From: Alphaproteobacteria bacterium UBA685
GTDB taxonomy: Bacteria; Pseudomonadota; Alphaproteobacteria; Puniceispirillales; Puniceispirillaceae
Assembly (NCBI GenBank): GCA_002299005.1
Contig: DBMZ01000166.1
Location: 1-16,778 of the forward strand
DNA length: 16,778 nt
Reading direction: 5' to 3'
In this document: in pieces, positions 6,703 to 15,492 of the stretch
Layout: each line of letters opens with the position of its first letter
How positions within the stretch are numbered: the first letter of the stretch is position 1
The notes under the pieces: model-generated
Told to the model about the DNA's origin: nothing
The model's input: only the letters and a program-made list of their open reading frames with translations
Database searches by the model: none
Program-made: the position numbers and the translations under genes

Positions 6703-8481
6703 CTATGCCCCTTGCTGTGGGCGCATATCATCTTTGCTGATACCGGCAACCGCAACAGGCTTTTTCATTGCATCACGGCGGAAAGGCTCACCTAGCTCTT
6801 GGTTAAGCAACACTTCGATGAATGTCGTCTCGCCCTTATTCATTTGGGCATCAATCGCCGCATTTAGCGCGTCTTCCAAATTCGCCATTGAATCGACCTG
6901 AATACCCTTCACACCACAAGCCTCAGCGATACCAGCATATTGAACGCCTGTATCAAGCTCTGTGCCAACGAAATTATCTTCGAACCACAATGTTGTGTTA
7001 CGCTTCTCAGCACCCCACTGATAGTTGCGGAAGATAATCATTGTGATAGGCGGCCATTCATTACGACCAATCGCTGTCATTTCGTTCATTGAGATACCAA
7101 AGGCACCATCACCGGCAAAACCAATCACAGGCACATCAGGGCGACCAATTTTCGCACCCATAATCGCTGGCAGACCATAACCACAAGGGCCAAACAGACC
7201 TGGCGCAAGGTATTTGCGGCCATCTTCGAATGTTGGATAGGCGTTACCAATCGCACAGTTATTGCCAATATCTGATGAGATAATCGCATCTTGCGGCATC
7301 GCAGATGTAATCGCGCGCCATGCCATACGAGGTGACATTTTCTGTGGCTCTCTATCACGTGCGCGTTCATTCCAACTTGTGCCCGGATCATCATCTTCAT
7401 GGTCAAGCGAGGTAAGCTCTTGTGCCCAAGCTGATTTTGTTGTGGCAATCAGTGATTTACGTGCATCACGGCCCGCATCGCCAGCGGCATCACCTAATTT
7501 CGCCAATAGCTGTTCAGCCACTTTCTTGGCATCGCCGACGATACCAACAGACACAGGCTTTGTGAGGCCAATACGGTCAGGGTTGATATCAACCTGAATA
7601 ATCTTGGCATCTTTTGGCCAGTAATCAATGCCATAGCCCGGCAATGTTGAAAATGGGTTCAAGCGTGTACCCAATGCCAACACAACATCAGCCTTAGAGA
7701 TAAGCTCCATACCAGCCTTTGAGCCATTATAGCCAAGCGGGCCAGCAAATAGCGGATGTGAGCCCGGGAAAGCGTCATTATGCTGGTAACCACAACATAC
7801 TGGCGCATCAAGGCGTTCTGCCAATTTCATCGAGGCATCAATCGCGCCGCCAATCACGACACCAGCGCCGTTTAGCATCACAGGGAATTTCGCTGATGAG
7901 AGCAATTCAGCCGCTTGTGCTAGTGCATCTTCACCGCCTGATGGGCGCTCAAATTCAACAACAGCTGGCAATTCAATATCAACAACCTGCGTCCAGAAAT
8001 CGCGTGGCACGTTAATCTGTGCAGGGGCTGAGGCGCGTTTTGCTTGCAAAATAACACGGTTCAAAACTTCAGCGATACGAGAGGCATCACGCACTTCTTC
8101 TTGGTAGGCAACCATATCTTTGAACAAAGCCATTTGCTCAACTTCTTGGAAACCACCTTGGCCGATTGTCTTATTCGCGGCTTGCGGTGTCACCAATAGA
8201 AGCGGTGTGTGGTTCCAATAAGCGGTCTTCACAGGTGTCACAAAATTTGTGATACCCGGGCCATTTTGCGCAACCATCATTGACATCTTACCAGACGCTC
8301 TTGTGAAGCCATCGGCCATCATGCCCGCATTACATTCATGAGCGGCATCCCAAAATGTGATGCCAGCTTGAGGGAACAAGTCAGAAATAGGCATCATGGC
8401 TGAACCGATGATCCCAAAAGCATGCTCAATACCATGCATTTGAAGTACTTTTACAAAAGCTTCTTCCGTAGTCATTTTCAT
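6703..8481 (-). CDS. xsc: Sulfoacetaldehyde acetyltransferase, thiamine-diphosphate enzyme
   Basis: 592 residues, cytoplasmic. Xsc converts sulfoacetaldehyde and phosphate to acetyl phosphate and sulfite, the C-S bond cleavage step of taurine and related sulfonate breakdown. The fold is the three-domain acetolactate-synthase type. The cofactor-activating Glu49 lies in AAHECNAG, and the thiamine-diphosphate motif runs from GDG at 457-459 to Asn486 with exactly 26 residues between. Segments typical of Xsc rather than acetolactate synthase include IGSAMMPISDLFP at 25-37, TFWDAAHE at 42-49 and VTPVKTAYWNHTPLLL. The length fits the family. GGGAGG lies 9 bases before the ATG. No phosphotransacetylase, taurine aminotransferase or taurine transporter gene is in the window. 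The acetyl phosphate presumably goes to acetyl-CoA via an enzyme encoded elsewhere. Confidence 0.93.
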   Translation of the reverse strand: MKMTTEEAFVKVLQMHGIEHAFGIIGSAMMPISDLFPQAGITFWDAAHECNAGMMADGFTRASGKMSMMVAQNGPGITNFVTPVKTAYWNHTPLLLVTPQAANKTIGQGGFQEVEQMALFKDMVAYQEEVRDASRIAEVLNRVILQAKRASAPAQINVPRDFWTQVVDIELPAVVEFERPSGGEDALAQAAELLSSAKFPVMLNGAGVVIGGAIDASMKLAERLDAPVCCGYQHNDAFPGSHPLFAGPLGYNGSKAGMELISKADVVLALGTRLNPFSTLPGYGIDYWPKDAKIIQVDINPDRIGLTKPVSVGIVGDAKKVAEQLLAKLGDAAGDAGRDARKSLIATTKSAWAQELTSLDHEDDDPGTSWNERARDREPQKMSPRMAWRAITSAMPQDAIISSDIGNNCAIGNAYPTFEDGRKYLAPGLFGPCGYGLPAIMGAKIGRPDVPVIGFAGDGAFGISMNEMTAIGRNEWPPITMIIFRNYQWGAEKRNTTLWFEDNFVGTELDTGVQYAGIAEACGVKGIQVDSMANLEDALNAAIDAQMNKGETTFIEVLLNQELGEPFRRDAMKKPVAVAGISKDDMRPQQGA

Positions 8482-8516
8482 GGAAACAATCCTCCCGAAT
8501 GAAATGGTTAACGCGC

Positions 8517-8546
8517 GTCACTGCAACAAATTGGCTACAGAGTGAC
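8517..8546. repeat. Inverted repeat in the xsc/mcm divergent promoter region
   Basis: GTCACT (8517-8522) and AGTGAC (8541-8546) form a perfect 6-bp inverted repeat with an 18-base spacer, 36 bases upstream of the xsc ATG. A partial direct repeat of the left arm (GACACTGCCCCAA at 8566-8578, compared with GTCACTGCAACAA at 8517-8529) lies 49 bases away. Together these suggest a regulator-binding region within the 261-base gap at 8482-8742, which otherwise holds no gene. No strong -35/-10 pair was found for either gene. TACTAT at 8698-8703 is a possible -10 for the mutase. Confidence 0.35.
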
Positions 8547-8742
8547 CAAAATAAATATCTGGAATGACACTGCCCCAACCTCTTTTGCATGGATAGTGCC
8601 AGTTGCATCTATATTTAATACCAGCTTGAGAGGCTGATTAACCCGCATAAGCAACGGCGCAAACAAAGGCAGACTAGATCTTTTATGCAGTATTGCTTAC
8701 TATAGCGGCAAATTGAGAAAAATAGCGTGATGAGGTCCTTTC

Positions 8743-10932
8743 ATGTCACATAAAGACGCGTTTGAACAATGGCAGAAACAAGCTGATAAAGAGCTGAAGC
8801 GCACATCTGACAGTGCTGAGCCACATGGCAAGCAAACGCTCGAAGGCATCACCATAAAGCCGCTCTATACCAAAGAAGACAGCGCCTCATTACCACATAT
8901 CGATAATCTGCCCGGCCAAGCGCCCTTTACCAGAGGCCCGCGCGCCTCAATGTATGTTGGCCGCCCTTGGACAATCCGCCAATATGCCGGATTTTCAACC
9001 GCCAAAGCCTCTAATGAGTTCTATCGCAAAGCGCTTGCCGCCGGGCAAAAGGGCCTGTCGGTTGCCTTCGACCTTGCCACCCATCGCGGCTATGATTCAG
9101 ACCATGCGCGCGTCGTTGGTGATGTCGGCAAGGCAGGTGTTGCGATTGACTCTGTCGAAGATATGAAAACCCTGTTTGATGCCATCCCGCTTGATGAGAT
9201 GTCTGTCTCTATGACAATGAATGGCGCGGTTCTGCCTGTTTTGGCAGGCTTTATTGTGGCAGGCGAAGAGCAAGGCATTGATAAATCCAAGCTATCTGGC
9301 ACGATTCAAAATGACATCTTAAAAGAATTCATGGTGCGCAATACCTATATTTACCCGCCAGAGCCGTCTATGCGCATTGTCTCTGACATCATTGGCTATA
9401 CCGCCCAGCATATGCCGAAATTTAACTCAATCTCTATCTCTGGCTATCATATGCAAGAGGCTGGTGCGAATAATGTGCAAGAGCTTGCCTTTACCTTGGC
9501 AGATGGTCTTGAATATGTCCGCACAGCTTGCCGCAATGGCATGAATGTGGATGATTTTGCCCCGCGCCTATCCTTCTTCTTTGCGATTGGCATGAACTTC
9601 TTTATGGAGGCCGCCAAGCTTCGCGCCGCGCGCACACTTTGGGCGGTTTGGATGGAAAAGCTATTTGATCCGCAAGACCAAAAATCATTGATGCTGCGCA
9701 CGCATTGCCAGACGTCTGGCGCGTCTTTGCAAGAACAAGACCCGTATAATAACATCGTGCGCACAACCATCGAGGCACTTGCCGCCGCGCTTGGTGGCAC
9801 ACAATCGTTGCACACAAATTCATTTGATGAGGCGATTGCCCTGCCGACCCCAACATCATCGCGCATTGCCCGCAACACACAGCTTATCCTGCAACATGAA
9901 ACAGGCATCACAGACACAGTTGACCCGCTTGCTGGCTCTTACTATGTCGAAAGCCTGACCAATGAGCTGATTGAAAAAGCCAATGCGCTTATCGAACAGG
10001 TTGAAGAGATGGGCGGCATGACAAAGGCCGTGCAAGAGGGCTTCCCGAAGGCTGAGATTGAAAAAGTGGCCGCCGCAAGACAAGCGCATATTGATAGCGG
10101 CTCACAAGTCATTGTGGGTGTGAATAAATACCAGCCGCAAGAAGCCACCGATATTGATATTCTTGAAATTGATAATCAGGCTGTACGCGAAGAACAAATA
10201 GCCCAGCTTGAAGCCATCAAAGCAAAACGTGATGATGCACAAGTCGCAAAGACGCTTGAAGATTTGCGCCATTATGCCAAGACAGGCACAGGCAATTTGC
10301 TAGAGGCAAGTGTCGAAGCCATGCGTGCAAGAGCCACCGTGGGCGAGGTCTCAGATGCATTAGGCGATGTCTTTAACCGCTATCAAGGCACGCCAGAGCT
10401 TGTGACAGGCGTTTATCGTGACGCCTTTGGCGATGATGCGGTCTTTGATGAGATTGAAGCCGCCCTTGGCAAATTCAAGACCATCACCGAACAAGCCCCA
10501 TCTCTTTATATGGCAAAGCTTGGTCAAGATGGCCATGATAGAGGCGCCAAAGTTATTGCCTCTGCCTTTAGTGACATGGGCATGGATGTGCATGTTGGCA
10601 CCCTGTTCGAGACACCAGCCGAGGCGGCAGATAGTGCGATTGGCATGGGCGCCCATATCATCGGCATCTCAACACTTGCCGCAGGCCATAAGACCTTAAT
10701 CCCACAGCTTATCAGCCATCTCAAAGATAAGGGGGCTGAGGATATTATGGTGATCTGCGGCGGCGTTATCCCTGAACAGGATTACCAATTCCTCTATGAT
10801 GCAGGCGTCAAGGCTATCTTTGGGCCTGGCACAAATATCACAAAAGCGGCCCTAGAGACGATTGATGCGGCCCATGATCAGATGAGCCGCATGCATAATT
10901 ATCGTCAAGCACGTCTTAATCAAGAGAGCTAA
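8743..10932 (+). CDS. Methylmalonyl-CoA mutase, single-chain adenosylcobalamin enzyme
   Basis: 729 residues, cytoplasmic. It interconverts (R)-methylmalonyl-CoA and succinyl-CoA, the last step in feeding propionyl-CoA into the TCA cycle. The N-terminal catalytic barrel (about 60-560) carries [13 protein letters not shown] at 74-86, SMTMNGAV at 156-163, PPEPSMR at 205-211 and the Tyr235-His236 pair in GYHMQEAG. The C-terminal cobalamin domain (about 590-725) carries DGHDRG at 596-601, whose His598 is the lower axial ligand of B12, then [10 protein letters not shown] and ICGGVIP. The close match to homodimeric methylmalonyl-CoA mutases and the length favour this over ethylmalonyl-CoA mutase or isobutyryl-CoA mutase. 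GAGG lies 7 bases before the ATG. No epimerase, carboxylase or MeaB chaperone gene is nearby. The gene ends with a 4-base overlap with the convergent htpG. Confidence 0.93.
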   Translation: MSHKDAFEQWQKQADKELKRTSDSAEPHGKQTLEGITIKPLYTKEDSASLPHIDNLPGQAPFTRGPRASMYVGRPWTIRQYAGFSTAKASNEFYRKALAAGQKGLSVAFDLATHRGYDSDHARVVGDVGKAGVAIDSVEDMKTLFDAIPLDEMSVSMTMNGAVLPVLAGFIVAGEEQGIDKSKLSGTIQNDILKEFMVRNTYIYPPEPSMRIVSDIIGYTAQHMPKFNSISISGYHMQEAGANNVQELAFTLADGLEYVRTACRNGMNVDDFAPRLSFFFAIGMNFFMEAAKLRAARTLWAVWMEKLFDPQDQKSLMLRTHCQTSGASLQEQDPYNNIVRTTIEALAAALGGTQSLHTNSFDEAIALPTPTSSRIARNTQLILQHETGITDTVDPLAGSYYVESLTNELIEKANALIEQVEEMGGMTKAVQEGFPKAEIEKVAAARQAHIDSGSQVIVGVNKYQPQEATDIDILEIDNQAVREEQIAQLEAIKAKRDDAQVAKTLEDLRHYAKTGTGNLLEASVEAMRARATVGEVSDALGDVFNRYQGTPELVTGVYRDAFGDDAVFDEIEAALGKFKTITEQAPSLYMAKLGQDGHDRGAKVIASAFSDMGMDVHVGTLFETPAEAADSAIGMGAHIIGISTLAAGHKTLIPQLISHLKDKGAEDIMVICGGVIPEQDYQFLYDAGVKAIFGPGTNITKAALETIDAAHDQMSRMHNYRQARLNQES

Positions 10933-12803
10933 ATCTTAAGACCTCGTGTCATCAGGCGTGTCATACGCTGGCTAAAGGCGGCCACATCTTTTGGTGGCTT
11001 GCCTTCGAGGATGAGTGATTGTTCAAACATCATGAAAGAGGCGTCTGTCACAACATCGCCGTCTGTGCCTTTGGCGACAAGCTGGTTCAAGCTTTGGACC
11101 AATTCATGGCGCGGATTGACCTCTAAGATACGCGGCTGATCTTGGAAGTTTGGATCATGCGCCTTCATCAGCCTTTGCATTTGAATATCCATGCCGCCTT
11201 CATCTGCGACAAGGCAAGCAGGGCTGTCGGTGAGCGTCTTTGAGATGCGGATATCAGCCACAGAGCCGCCAAGCGCCCCCTTCATTGCCGCAACAAGCGC
11301 CTCAACATCAGGGGCCTCATCATCTTGCTTCGCATCATCTTCGGCTTCAAATTTATCGATATCAACACCGCCCTTGGTGATAGAGGCAAATGTCTTACCC
11401 TCAAATTCAGGCACAAGCGGTAGCCAGAACTCATCCACAGGATCTGTGAGGTATAAGACCTCAATCCCTCTGGCTTTAAAGCCTTCCAAATGCGGGCTCA
11501 TCTCTGCTTGGGTGATGGTATCAGCCGACAGGTAATAAATCACATCCTGGCCATCTTTCATCCGTGACACATAATCAGCAAGGCCTGTTAGCCCTTCAGA
11601 GGTGCTTGAATGAAAGCGTGAAATAGGCAGGATCTTTTCACGATTATCAGCATCTTCATACATCCCCTCTTTGAGGACGACACCGAACTGTTCCCAAAAG
11701 CCGTCATATTCTTCAGGCTTTTTGTCATGCATCTTTTTCAATTCTGTCAAAATACGGCGCACAACCGCTTTGCCAATACGATCGAGCGTCTTGTTATGTT
11801 GCAGTAATTCGCGGCTGACATTCAAATCAATATCCGCTGTGTCAACAATACCGCGCACAAACCGAAGCCAAGCAGGGATAAAGGCATCACAATCATCTGT
11901 GATATAAACACGGTTAATATAGAGCTTTACCTTCGGCTTTCTGGCAGGGTCAAACAAATCATAAGGCCGCATTTGCGGAATACATAAAAGGTTCGTAAAG
12001 CTAACCGTGCCTTCAGAGACATTATGCAAGGTCAAAAGCGGCGTGCCGTAACCTGCGCCCATATCTGAGAAGAAGGCGTCATAATCTTCTTGCGAAATCT
12101 CTGATTTTGGACGCGTCCACAAGGCAGAGCCTGAATTTAGCTGGCTGACCTCTTCCCCATCAATGAAATTAACAGGATAGCTGATATGGTCAGCATAGGT
12201 CTTAATCACATGGCCAATGCGCACCTGTTCAAGAAATTCTTTGGCATCTTTTTTCAAATGAAGCGTGATTATTGTGCCATGTTCGGCTTTTTCAGACGGC
12301 TCAATGCTATAGCCAGAACGGCCATCAGATGACCATAGATAAGCATCATTAGTGCCAGCTTTGCGGGTAAGCACCTCCACCTTATCAGCGACCATAAAGG
12401 CTGAATAAAAGCCAACACCAAATTGACCGATAAGCGAGACATCTTGACCCTCACCTTCCTTCTTATCACCCGCCTTTTTGTCACCGAGCGCTTCCAAAAA
12501 TGATTTCGTGCCAGAACGCGCGATCGTGCCAAGGCTTTGGGTTAATTCGCCCTCATCCATGCCGACCCCATTATCAGTAATAATCAAGGTCTTTGCCTTT
12601 TTATCGGCCGTAATCGAGATAGAAAATTCAGCGCTTAAATCTGACAGCTTTTTATCGCTTACAGACAAATAGCGTAATTTATCAATCGCATCAGAACTGT
12701 TTGAGATAAGCTCACGCAAAAAGATCTCTTTGTTCGAATAAAGAGAATGGATAACAATATCCAGAATTTTGCCAGTATCTGCTTCAAAATTATATGCTGA
12801 CAT
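10929..12803 (-). CDS. htpG: Molecular chaperone HtpG (bacterial Hsp90)
   Basis: 624 residues, cytoplasmic ATP-dependent homodimeric chaperone. The N-terminal GHKL ATPase domain shows the catalytic Glu31 and Asn35 in [16 protein letters not shown], the adenine-binding Asp77 in TDNGVGM at 76-82, GTIARSGT and [13 protein letters not shown]. The middle domain follows, with the SRELLQ segment that carries the catalytic-loop Arg. The C-terminal dimerisation domain ends in TRGLKI. The length is typical. The ATG at 12803-12801 is chosen because AGGAG lies 9 bases upstream. A 12-residue longer frame (from 12839) would begin before this site, only a few bases after the likely transcription start. A candidate heat-shock promoter lies upstream. 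No terminator is visible at the 3' end, where it overlaps the convergent mutase gene. Confidence 0.97.
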   Translation of the reverse strand: MSAYNFEADTGKILDIVIHSLYSNKEIFLRELISNSSDAIDKLRYLSVSDKKLSDLSAEFSISITADKKAKTLIITDNGVGMDEGELTQSLGTIARSGTKSFLEALGDKKAGDKKEGEGQDVSLIGQFGVGFYSAFMVADKVEVLTRKAGTNDAYLWSSDGRSGYSIEPSEKAEHGTIITLHLKKDAKEFLEQVRIGHVIKTYADHISYPVNFIDGEEVSQLNSGSALWTRPKSEISQEDYDAFFSDMGAGYGTPLLTLHNVSEGTVSFTNLLCIPQMRPYDLFDPARKPKVKLYINRVYITDDCDAFIPAWLRFVRGIVDTADIDLNVSRELLQHNKTLDRIGKAVVRRILTELKKMHDKKPEEYDGFWEQFGVVLKEGMYEDADNREKILPISRFHSSTSEGLTGLADYVSRMKDGQDVIYYLSADTITQAEMSPHLEGFKARGIEVLYLTDPVDEFWLPLVPEFEGKTFASITKGGVDIDKFEAEDDAKQDDEAPDVEALVAAMKGALGGSVADIRISKTLTDSPACLVADEGGMDIQMQRLMKAHDPNFQDQPRILEVNPRHELVQSLNQLVAKGTDGDVVTDASFMMFEQSLILEGKPPKDVAAFSQRMTRLMTRGLKI

Positions 12804-12851
12804 AGGGGTGCACTCCTGCTGTTTTTTTGCCCAAATCAATCGTTCTCAAGA

Positions 12852-12881
12852 CATATAGGCACTCTGGATTTCGCCTTCAAG
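12852..12881 (-). promoter_or_regulatory. RpoH (sigma-32) type heat-shock promoter for htpG
   Basis: On the minus strand CTTGAA (12881-12876) is followed after 16 bases by CCTATATG (12859-12852). This agrees with the alphaproteobacterial RpoH pattern of CTTG, about 17-18 bases, then CYTATNT. Transcription would start near 12845, giving a leader of about 42 bases before the htpG ATG. HtpG is a classic heat-shock gene, which supports the assignment. Confidence 0.7.
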
Positions 12882-12937
12882 AGGACAGCTTTTGCGATTG
12901 GCAGAAATAAAAGAGTGACAAGTTGACGAAATCTGAT

Positions 12938-12961
12938 AGCACCACTCGTATAAAAGGTGCT
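12938..12961. repeat. Inverted repeat around a possible -10 box upstream of the MFS gene
   Basis: AGCACC (12938-12943) and GGTGCT (12956-12961) form a perfect 6-bp inverted repeat with a 12-base spacer that contains TATAAA (12949-12954). A TTGACG (12923-12928) lies 20 bases before TATAAA, longer than the ideal 17. The arrangement looks like an operator over a plus-strand promoter for the transporter gene at 13007. No regulator gene is encoded nearby. Confidence 0.4.
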
Positions 12962-13006
12962 GATATGTTAATGGTAACGATTTGGCACAGATGAATTGGC
13001 GCGGAC

Positions 13007-14233
13007 ATGACAGCATCAAAAACCACAGATAGCCCTCTTGCACATCTAAGCCCTCTCTTGCAAAAGCGCGGTATGTTGACCTATCTTCTGGCAACAATTG
13101 TTGGCCTGCCAACCATGTCAATCACCTTGATTGCACCAGCTATCCCTAAAATCAAAGTTGAATTTGCCGCCACCTATAATGAGGCACAATTGGTGCTGAC
13201 CGGCTTTTTGATTGCGATGGCGGCGGGCCTGTTATTTATCGGCCTACTCTCAGACAGATTTGGCAGGCGCCCTATCTTGCTCAGCGGTTTGACGTTATTT
13301 TTTATCGGCTCTCTCATCGGCACCTTTGCGACCTCTATCTCTGTTTTGGTGATAGCGCGCGTTCTGCAAGGGTTTGGTGCGGCGGCGCTGATGATCACAG
13401 GGCGCATAATCGTCAATGATATTTACGCAGCAAAAGATGCCTCGCGCGCTTTATCCTCCATCACCGCTGTGCAATCAATTGTGCCGGTTATTGCCTTGGC
13501 ACTTGGCGGGGGCATTGTTGAATTTTTTGGCTGGCGCATGACCTTAATCGTGATGCTGGTATCATCTACGATTGTGTTGGCACAAAGCTATTTTTTGATA
13601 CCAGAGACCAATAAAAACCGTCTTAGCATGTTAAATCTCGCAAAATTATTCGAGGCATTTAACACGGTTTTATCATCGCGCTACTGGCAGCTTTACTCTT
13701 TATGTGCTGGCCTGCAAATTGGTATGTTTTATTCAATGAATGGCTATATGCCTTATCATTTTGAACGTTTAGGCGCGTCTATCACCGCCTTTGGTTTCTA
13801 TTATGCGACCATCTCTGTTGGTTATATGATTGGCAATCTTATTAATCGTCGCTATGGCGCAAGCTACAGCCTTGGGCAATGGGTGCTTATTGGTTGTTGG
13901 ATTTGTCTGGCCACTCTTATTGCCATCTTAGTGGGCCATTCGTTTGACCTGCTAACACCTTTGCGCCTCTCAGCTCTGATATCTTTTATTGGCTTCTCAC
14001 ACGGCCTGCTTGTGGCCAATGCAATTATTAGCTCTATGAAGAATATGGGCCCGCATTCGGGCAGTGCGAACGGGCTTGGGGCTGGCATGCATATGCTTAT
14101 CGGCGCGATATCAGGCTCACTTATCATATCGCTTGGTGGCGCAACGTTATTTTGGGTCTCTGTTATGGTGAACATCTTGATGGCTATCATGGCCATCATG
14201 GCCGCGGCACGCGCGCTGAAGCTGTCATCATAG
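13007..14233 (+). CDS. MFS transporter, Bcr/CflA-like drug efflux type
   Basis: 408 residues with about twelve hydrophobic segments, an inner-membrane proton-driven exporter by family. The MFS motif A, GLLSDRFGRRP, is at 79-89 in the loop after the second membrane segment. ARVLQGFGAAA near 123-133 resembles the motif B region, with a buried Arg and the QG pair of the 12-TM drug antiporters. LIAPAIPKI in the first segment region and FFGWRMTL at the middle are typical of the Bcr/CflA drug-resistance group. The substrate cannot be told from sequence. The first 22 residues are hydrophilic and presumably cytoplasmic. There is no good Shine-Dalgarno before the ATG, so the start could be internal, for example at Met23. 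It is divergent from htpG, and a dyad sits over its candidate promoter. Confidence 0.87.
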   Translation: MTASKTTDSPLAHLSPLLQKRGMLTYLLATIVGLPTMSITLIAPAIPKIKVEFAATYNEAQLVLTGFLIAMAAGLLFIGLLSDRFGRRPILLSGLTLFFIGSLIGTFATSISVLVIARVLQGFGAAALMITGRIIVNDIYAAKDASRALSSITAVQSIVPVIALALGGGIVEFFGWRMTLIVMLVSSTIVLAQSYFLIPETNKNRLSMLNLAKLFEAFNTVLSSRYWQLYSLCAGLQIGMFYSMNGYMPYHFERLGASITAFGFYYATISVGYMIGNLINRRYGASYSLGQWVLIGCWICLATLIAILVGHSFDLLTPLRLSALISFIGFSHGLLVANAIISSMKNMGPHSGSANGLGAGMHMLIGAISGSLIISLGGATLFWVSVMVNILMAIMAIMAAARALKLSS

Positions 14234-14301
14234 CACTTGCCAACATCTTGCTAGCGCATTAAATATCAGATGAGTTCTTTTAAGATTATGAAAGTTTGAA
14301 C

Positions 14302-14571
14302 ATGTCAGCATCGGTAAAACAAGTCCGCTCATTACGCAAAAATGGCAGTCAGAAATTGACAAAATTGCGGTCTGAATTGACAGATATGGCGTGGGAGTTA
14401 AGTGATAAAAACCAAACGCTTGGCGATAAAAACATCGCGCAGACGCTTGTGCTGATTGATAAAAGCCTGATTGAAATCGAAAAGGCCTTGAGCCAGCTCA
14501 ATTCTATCTGGCTTGTTGACCGGAACGTGGCCAAGGTCAAAGGCGAGAGCTTGCATAACTATAAATTTTAA
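14302..14571 (+). CDS. Small helical protein of unknown function
   Basis: An 89-residue protein I do not recognise. It has no signal peptide, membrane segment or cysteine. The N-terminal third is strongly basic (KQVRSLRKNGSQKLTKLR), followed by heptad-like hydrophobic spacing through a DKNQTLGDKN turn and a second helix (about 45-70), suggesting a two-helix or coiled-coil fold. The ATG at 14302 is preferred; a TTG two codons upstream (14296) is the only nearby alternative, and neither has a clear Shine-Dalgarno. It begins 68 bases after the MFS gene on the same strand, so the two may be co-transcribed. It ends 4 bases before the stop of the convergent deacetylase gene. Basic character could mean nucleic-acid or membrane contact, but that is a guess. 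The open frame filling the gap supports a real gene. Confidence 0.6.
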   Translation: MSASVKQVRSLRKNGSQKLTKLRSELTDMAWELSDKNQTLGDKNIAQTLVLIDKSLIEIEKALSQLNSIWLVDRNVAKVKGESLHNYKF

Positions 14572-14575
14572 GAGC

Positions 14576-15490
14576 CTATAAGGCCTCTTGCGATAGGGCC
14601 CTTAGGTGCGCGCGCGTTGATTGTGCCAGCGCCGCAAGATCATACCCGCCCTCAAGCAATGAGACAACGCGCCCACCAGCGGTTTTTTCGGCCAGTGCCA
14701 TGATACGGCTTGTGACCTCATAAAAATCATCTGATACCAGCCGCAAGGACGCCAACGGGTCATTGAGATGCGCATCAAACCCAGCGGAAATCACGACCAG
14801 CTCTGGCCCAGCTTTTGCCAAATCAGCCAATAGAGGCTGCCATGCCTCAATCATATCACCGCCATCCATGCCAGACCGCATTGGCTGGTTCAGCACTGTC
14901 ACCTCTTCACTAACCTGTCCGGTACCGGGGAATAAGGGCATCTCATGGGTCGAGGCATAATAGCAATGTTTCTTGCCAACAAAGGCGGCTTGTGTGCCAT
15001 TGCCATGATGGACGTCAAAATCAAGCACAGCGACATTTTCAATCCCATAGGCTTGCTGGGCATGACGCGCGGCAATCGCGGCATTTGAGAAAAAACAAAA
15101 CCCCATCGCACGGTCAGGCTCAGCATGATGGCCGGGCGGGCGCATCGCCACAAAGGCGGTTGAGGCCTTGCCACTCATCACATCATCAACCGCCCCACAA
15201 GCGGCCCCTGCCCCTCTTTGCGCCGCCTCAAGCGTATGCGGCGAGAGATAGGTATCCCCATCAATACCGCGCATCCCATCTGTCGGCACAGCGGCAAATA
15301 ATGCGTCTAAATAGGCTTCATCATGAATAAGAGCTAGCTGGTCTCTGGTGACCAACGGGGCCGCTTTGCGCTCATACTGGCCAAAATCAGCCTCAAGCAT
15401 TGCCAAAACGCTTTTGATACGCGCCGGTCGCTCAGGATGGCCTGTTGGCACCTGATGCAAAGCCGCGCTTTCATGATGATAGATAATCAT
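14576..15490 (-). CDS. Histone-deacetylase-family metal amidohydrolase
   Basis: 304 residues, cytoplasmic. The HDAC/acetylpolyamine-amidohydrolase family uses zinc to remove acetyl groups from lysines, polyamines or related amides. The catalytic set is complete: His121-His122 in RPPGHH, zinc ligands Asp159 and His161 in LDFDVHHGNGT, Asp239 in AGFDAH, and Tyr283 in LEGGYD. The N-terminal TGHPERPAR segment (16-24) is also typical. The length is near that of bacterial class II HDAC-like enzymes. The natural substrate in bacteria is usually unknown, and the sequence does not settle it. It starts 2 bases after the glyoxalase II stop, with AAGGA 12 bases before the ATG, so it is the last gene of a three-gene unit. 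A link to acyl-group removal during aldehyde detoxification is speculation from position. Confidence 0.92.
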   Translation of the reverse strand: MIIYHHESAALHQVPTGHPERPARIKSVLAMLEADFGQYERKAAPLVTRDQLALIHDEAYLDALFAAVPTDGMRGIDGDTYLSPHTLEAAQRGAGAACGAVDDVMSGKASTAFVAMRPPGHHAEPDRAMGFCFFSNAAIAARHAQQAYGIENVAVLDFDVHHGNGTQAAFVGKKHCYYASTHEMPLFPGTGQVSEEVTVLNQPMRSGMDGGDMIEAWQPLLADLAKAGPELVVISAGFDAHLNDPLASLRLVSDDFYEVTSRIMALAEKTAGGRVVSLLEGGYDLAALAQSTRAHLRALSQEAL

Positions 15491-15492
15491 GA

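Noticed and set aside
6703..8481. xsc as acetolactate synthase or another thiamine-diphosphate enzyme
   Set aside because: The SAMMPISDLFP and FWDAAHECNAG segments and the C-terminal region fit sulfoacetaldehyde acetyltransferase, and the sulfur context agrees.
9090..9917. Long minus-strand open frames inside the mutase gene
   Set aside because: They are shadows of a strongly conserved coding frame, with no ribosome-binding site or recognisable product.
12804..12839. A longer HtpG start, 12 residues upstream
   Set aside because: The ribosome-binding site lies between the two starts and serves the ATG at 12803; the family N-terminus also begins there.
14302..14571. The small protein as exonuclease VII small subunit (XseB), often near HDAC-family genes in alphaproteobacteria
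   Set aside because: It lacks the XseB pattern of acidic FEEALAELE-like helices, and it is convergent with, not downstream of, the deacetylase gene.
14560..14600. A bidirectional terminator between the small gene and the deacetylase gene
   Set aside because: AAGAG and CTCTT can pair around the two stops, but the stem is short and bulged and neither strand has a T run after it.
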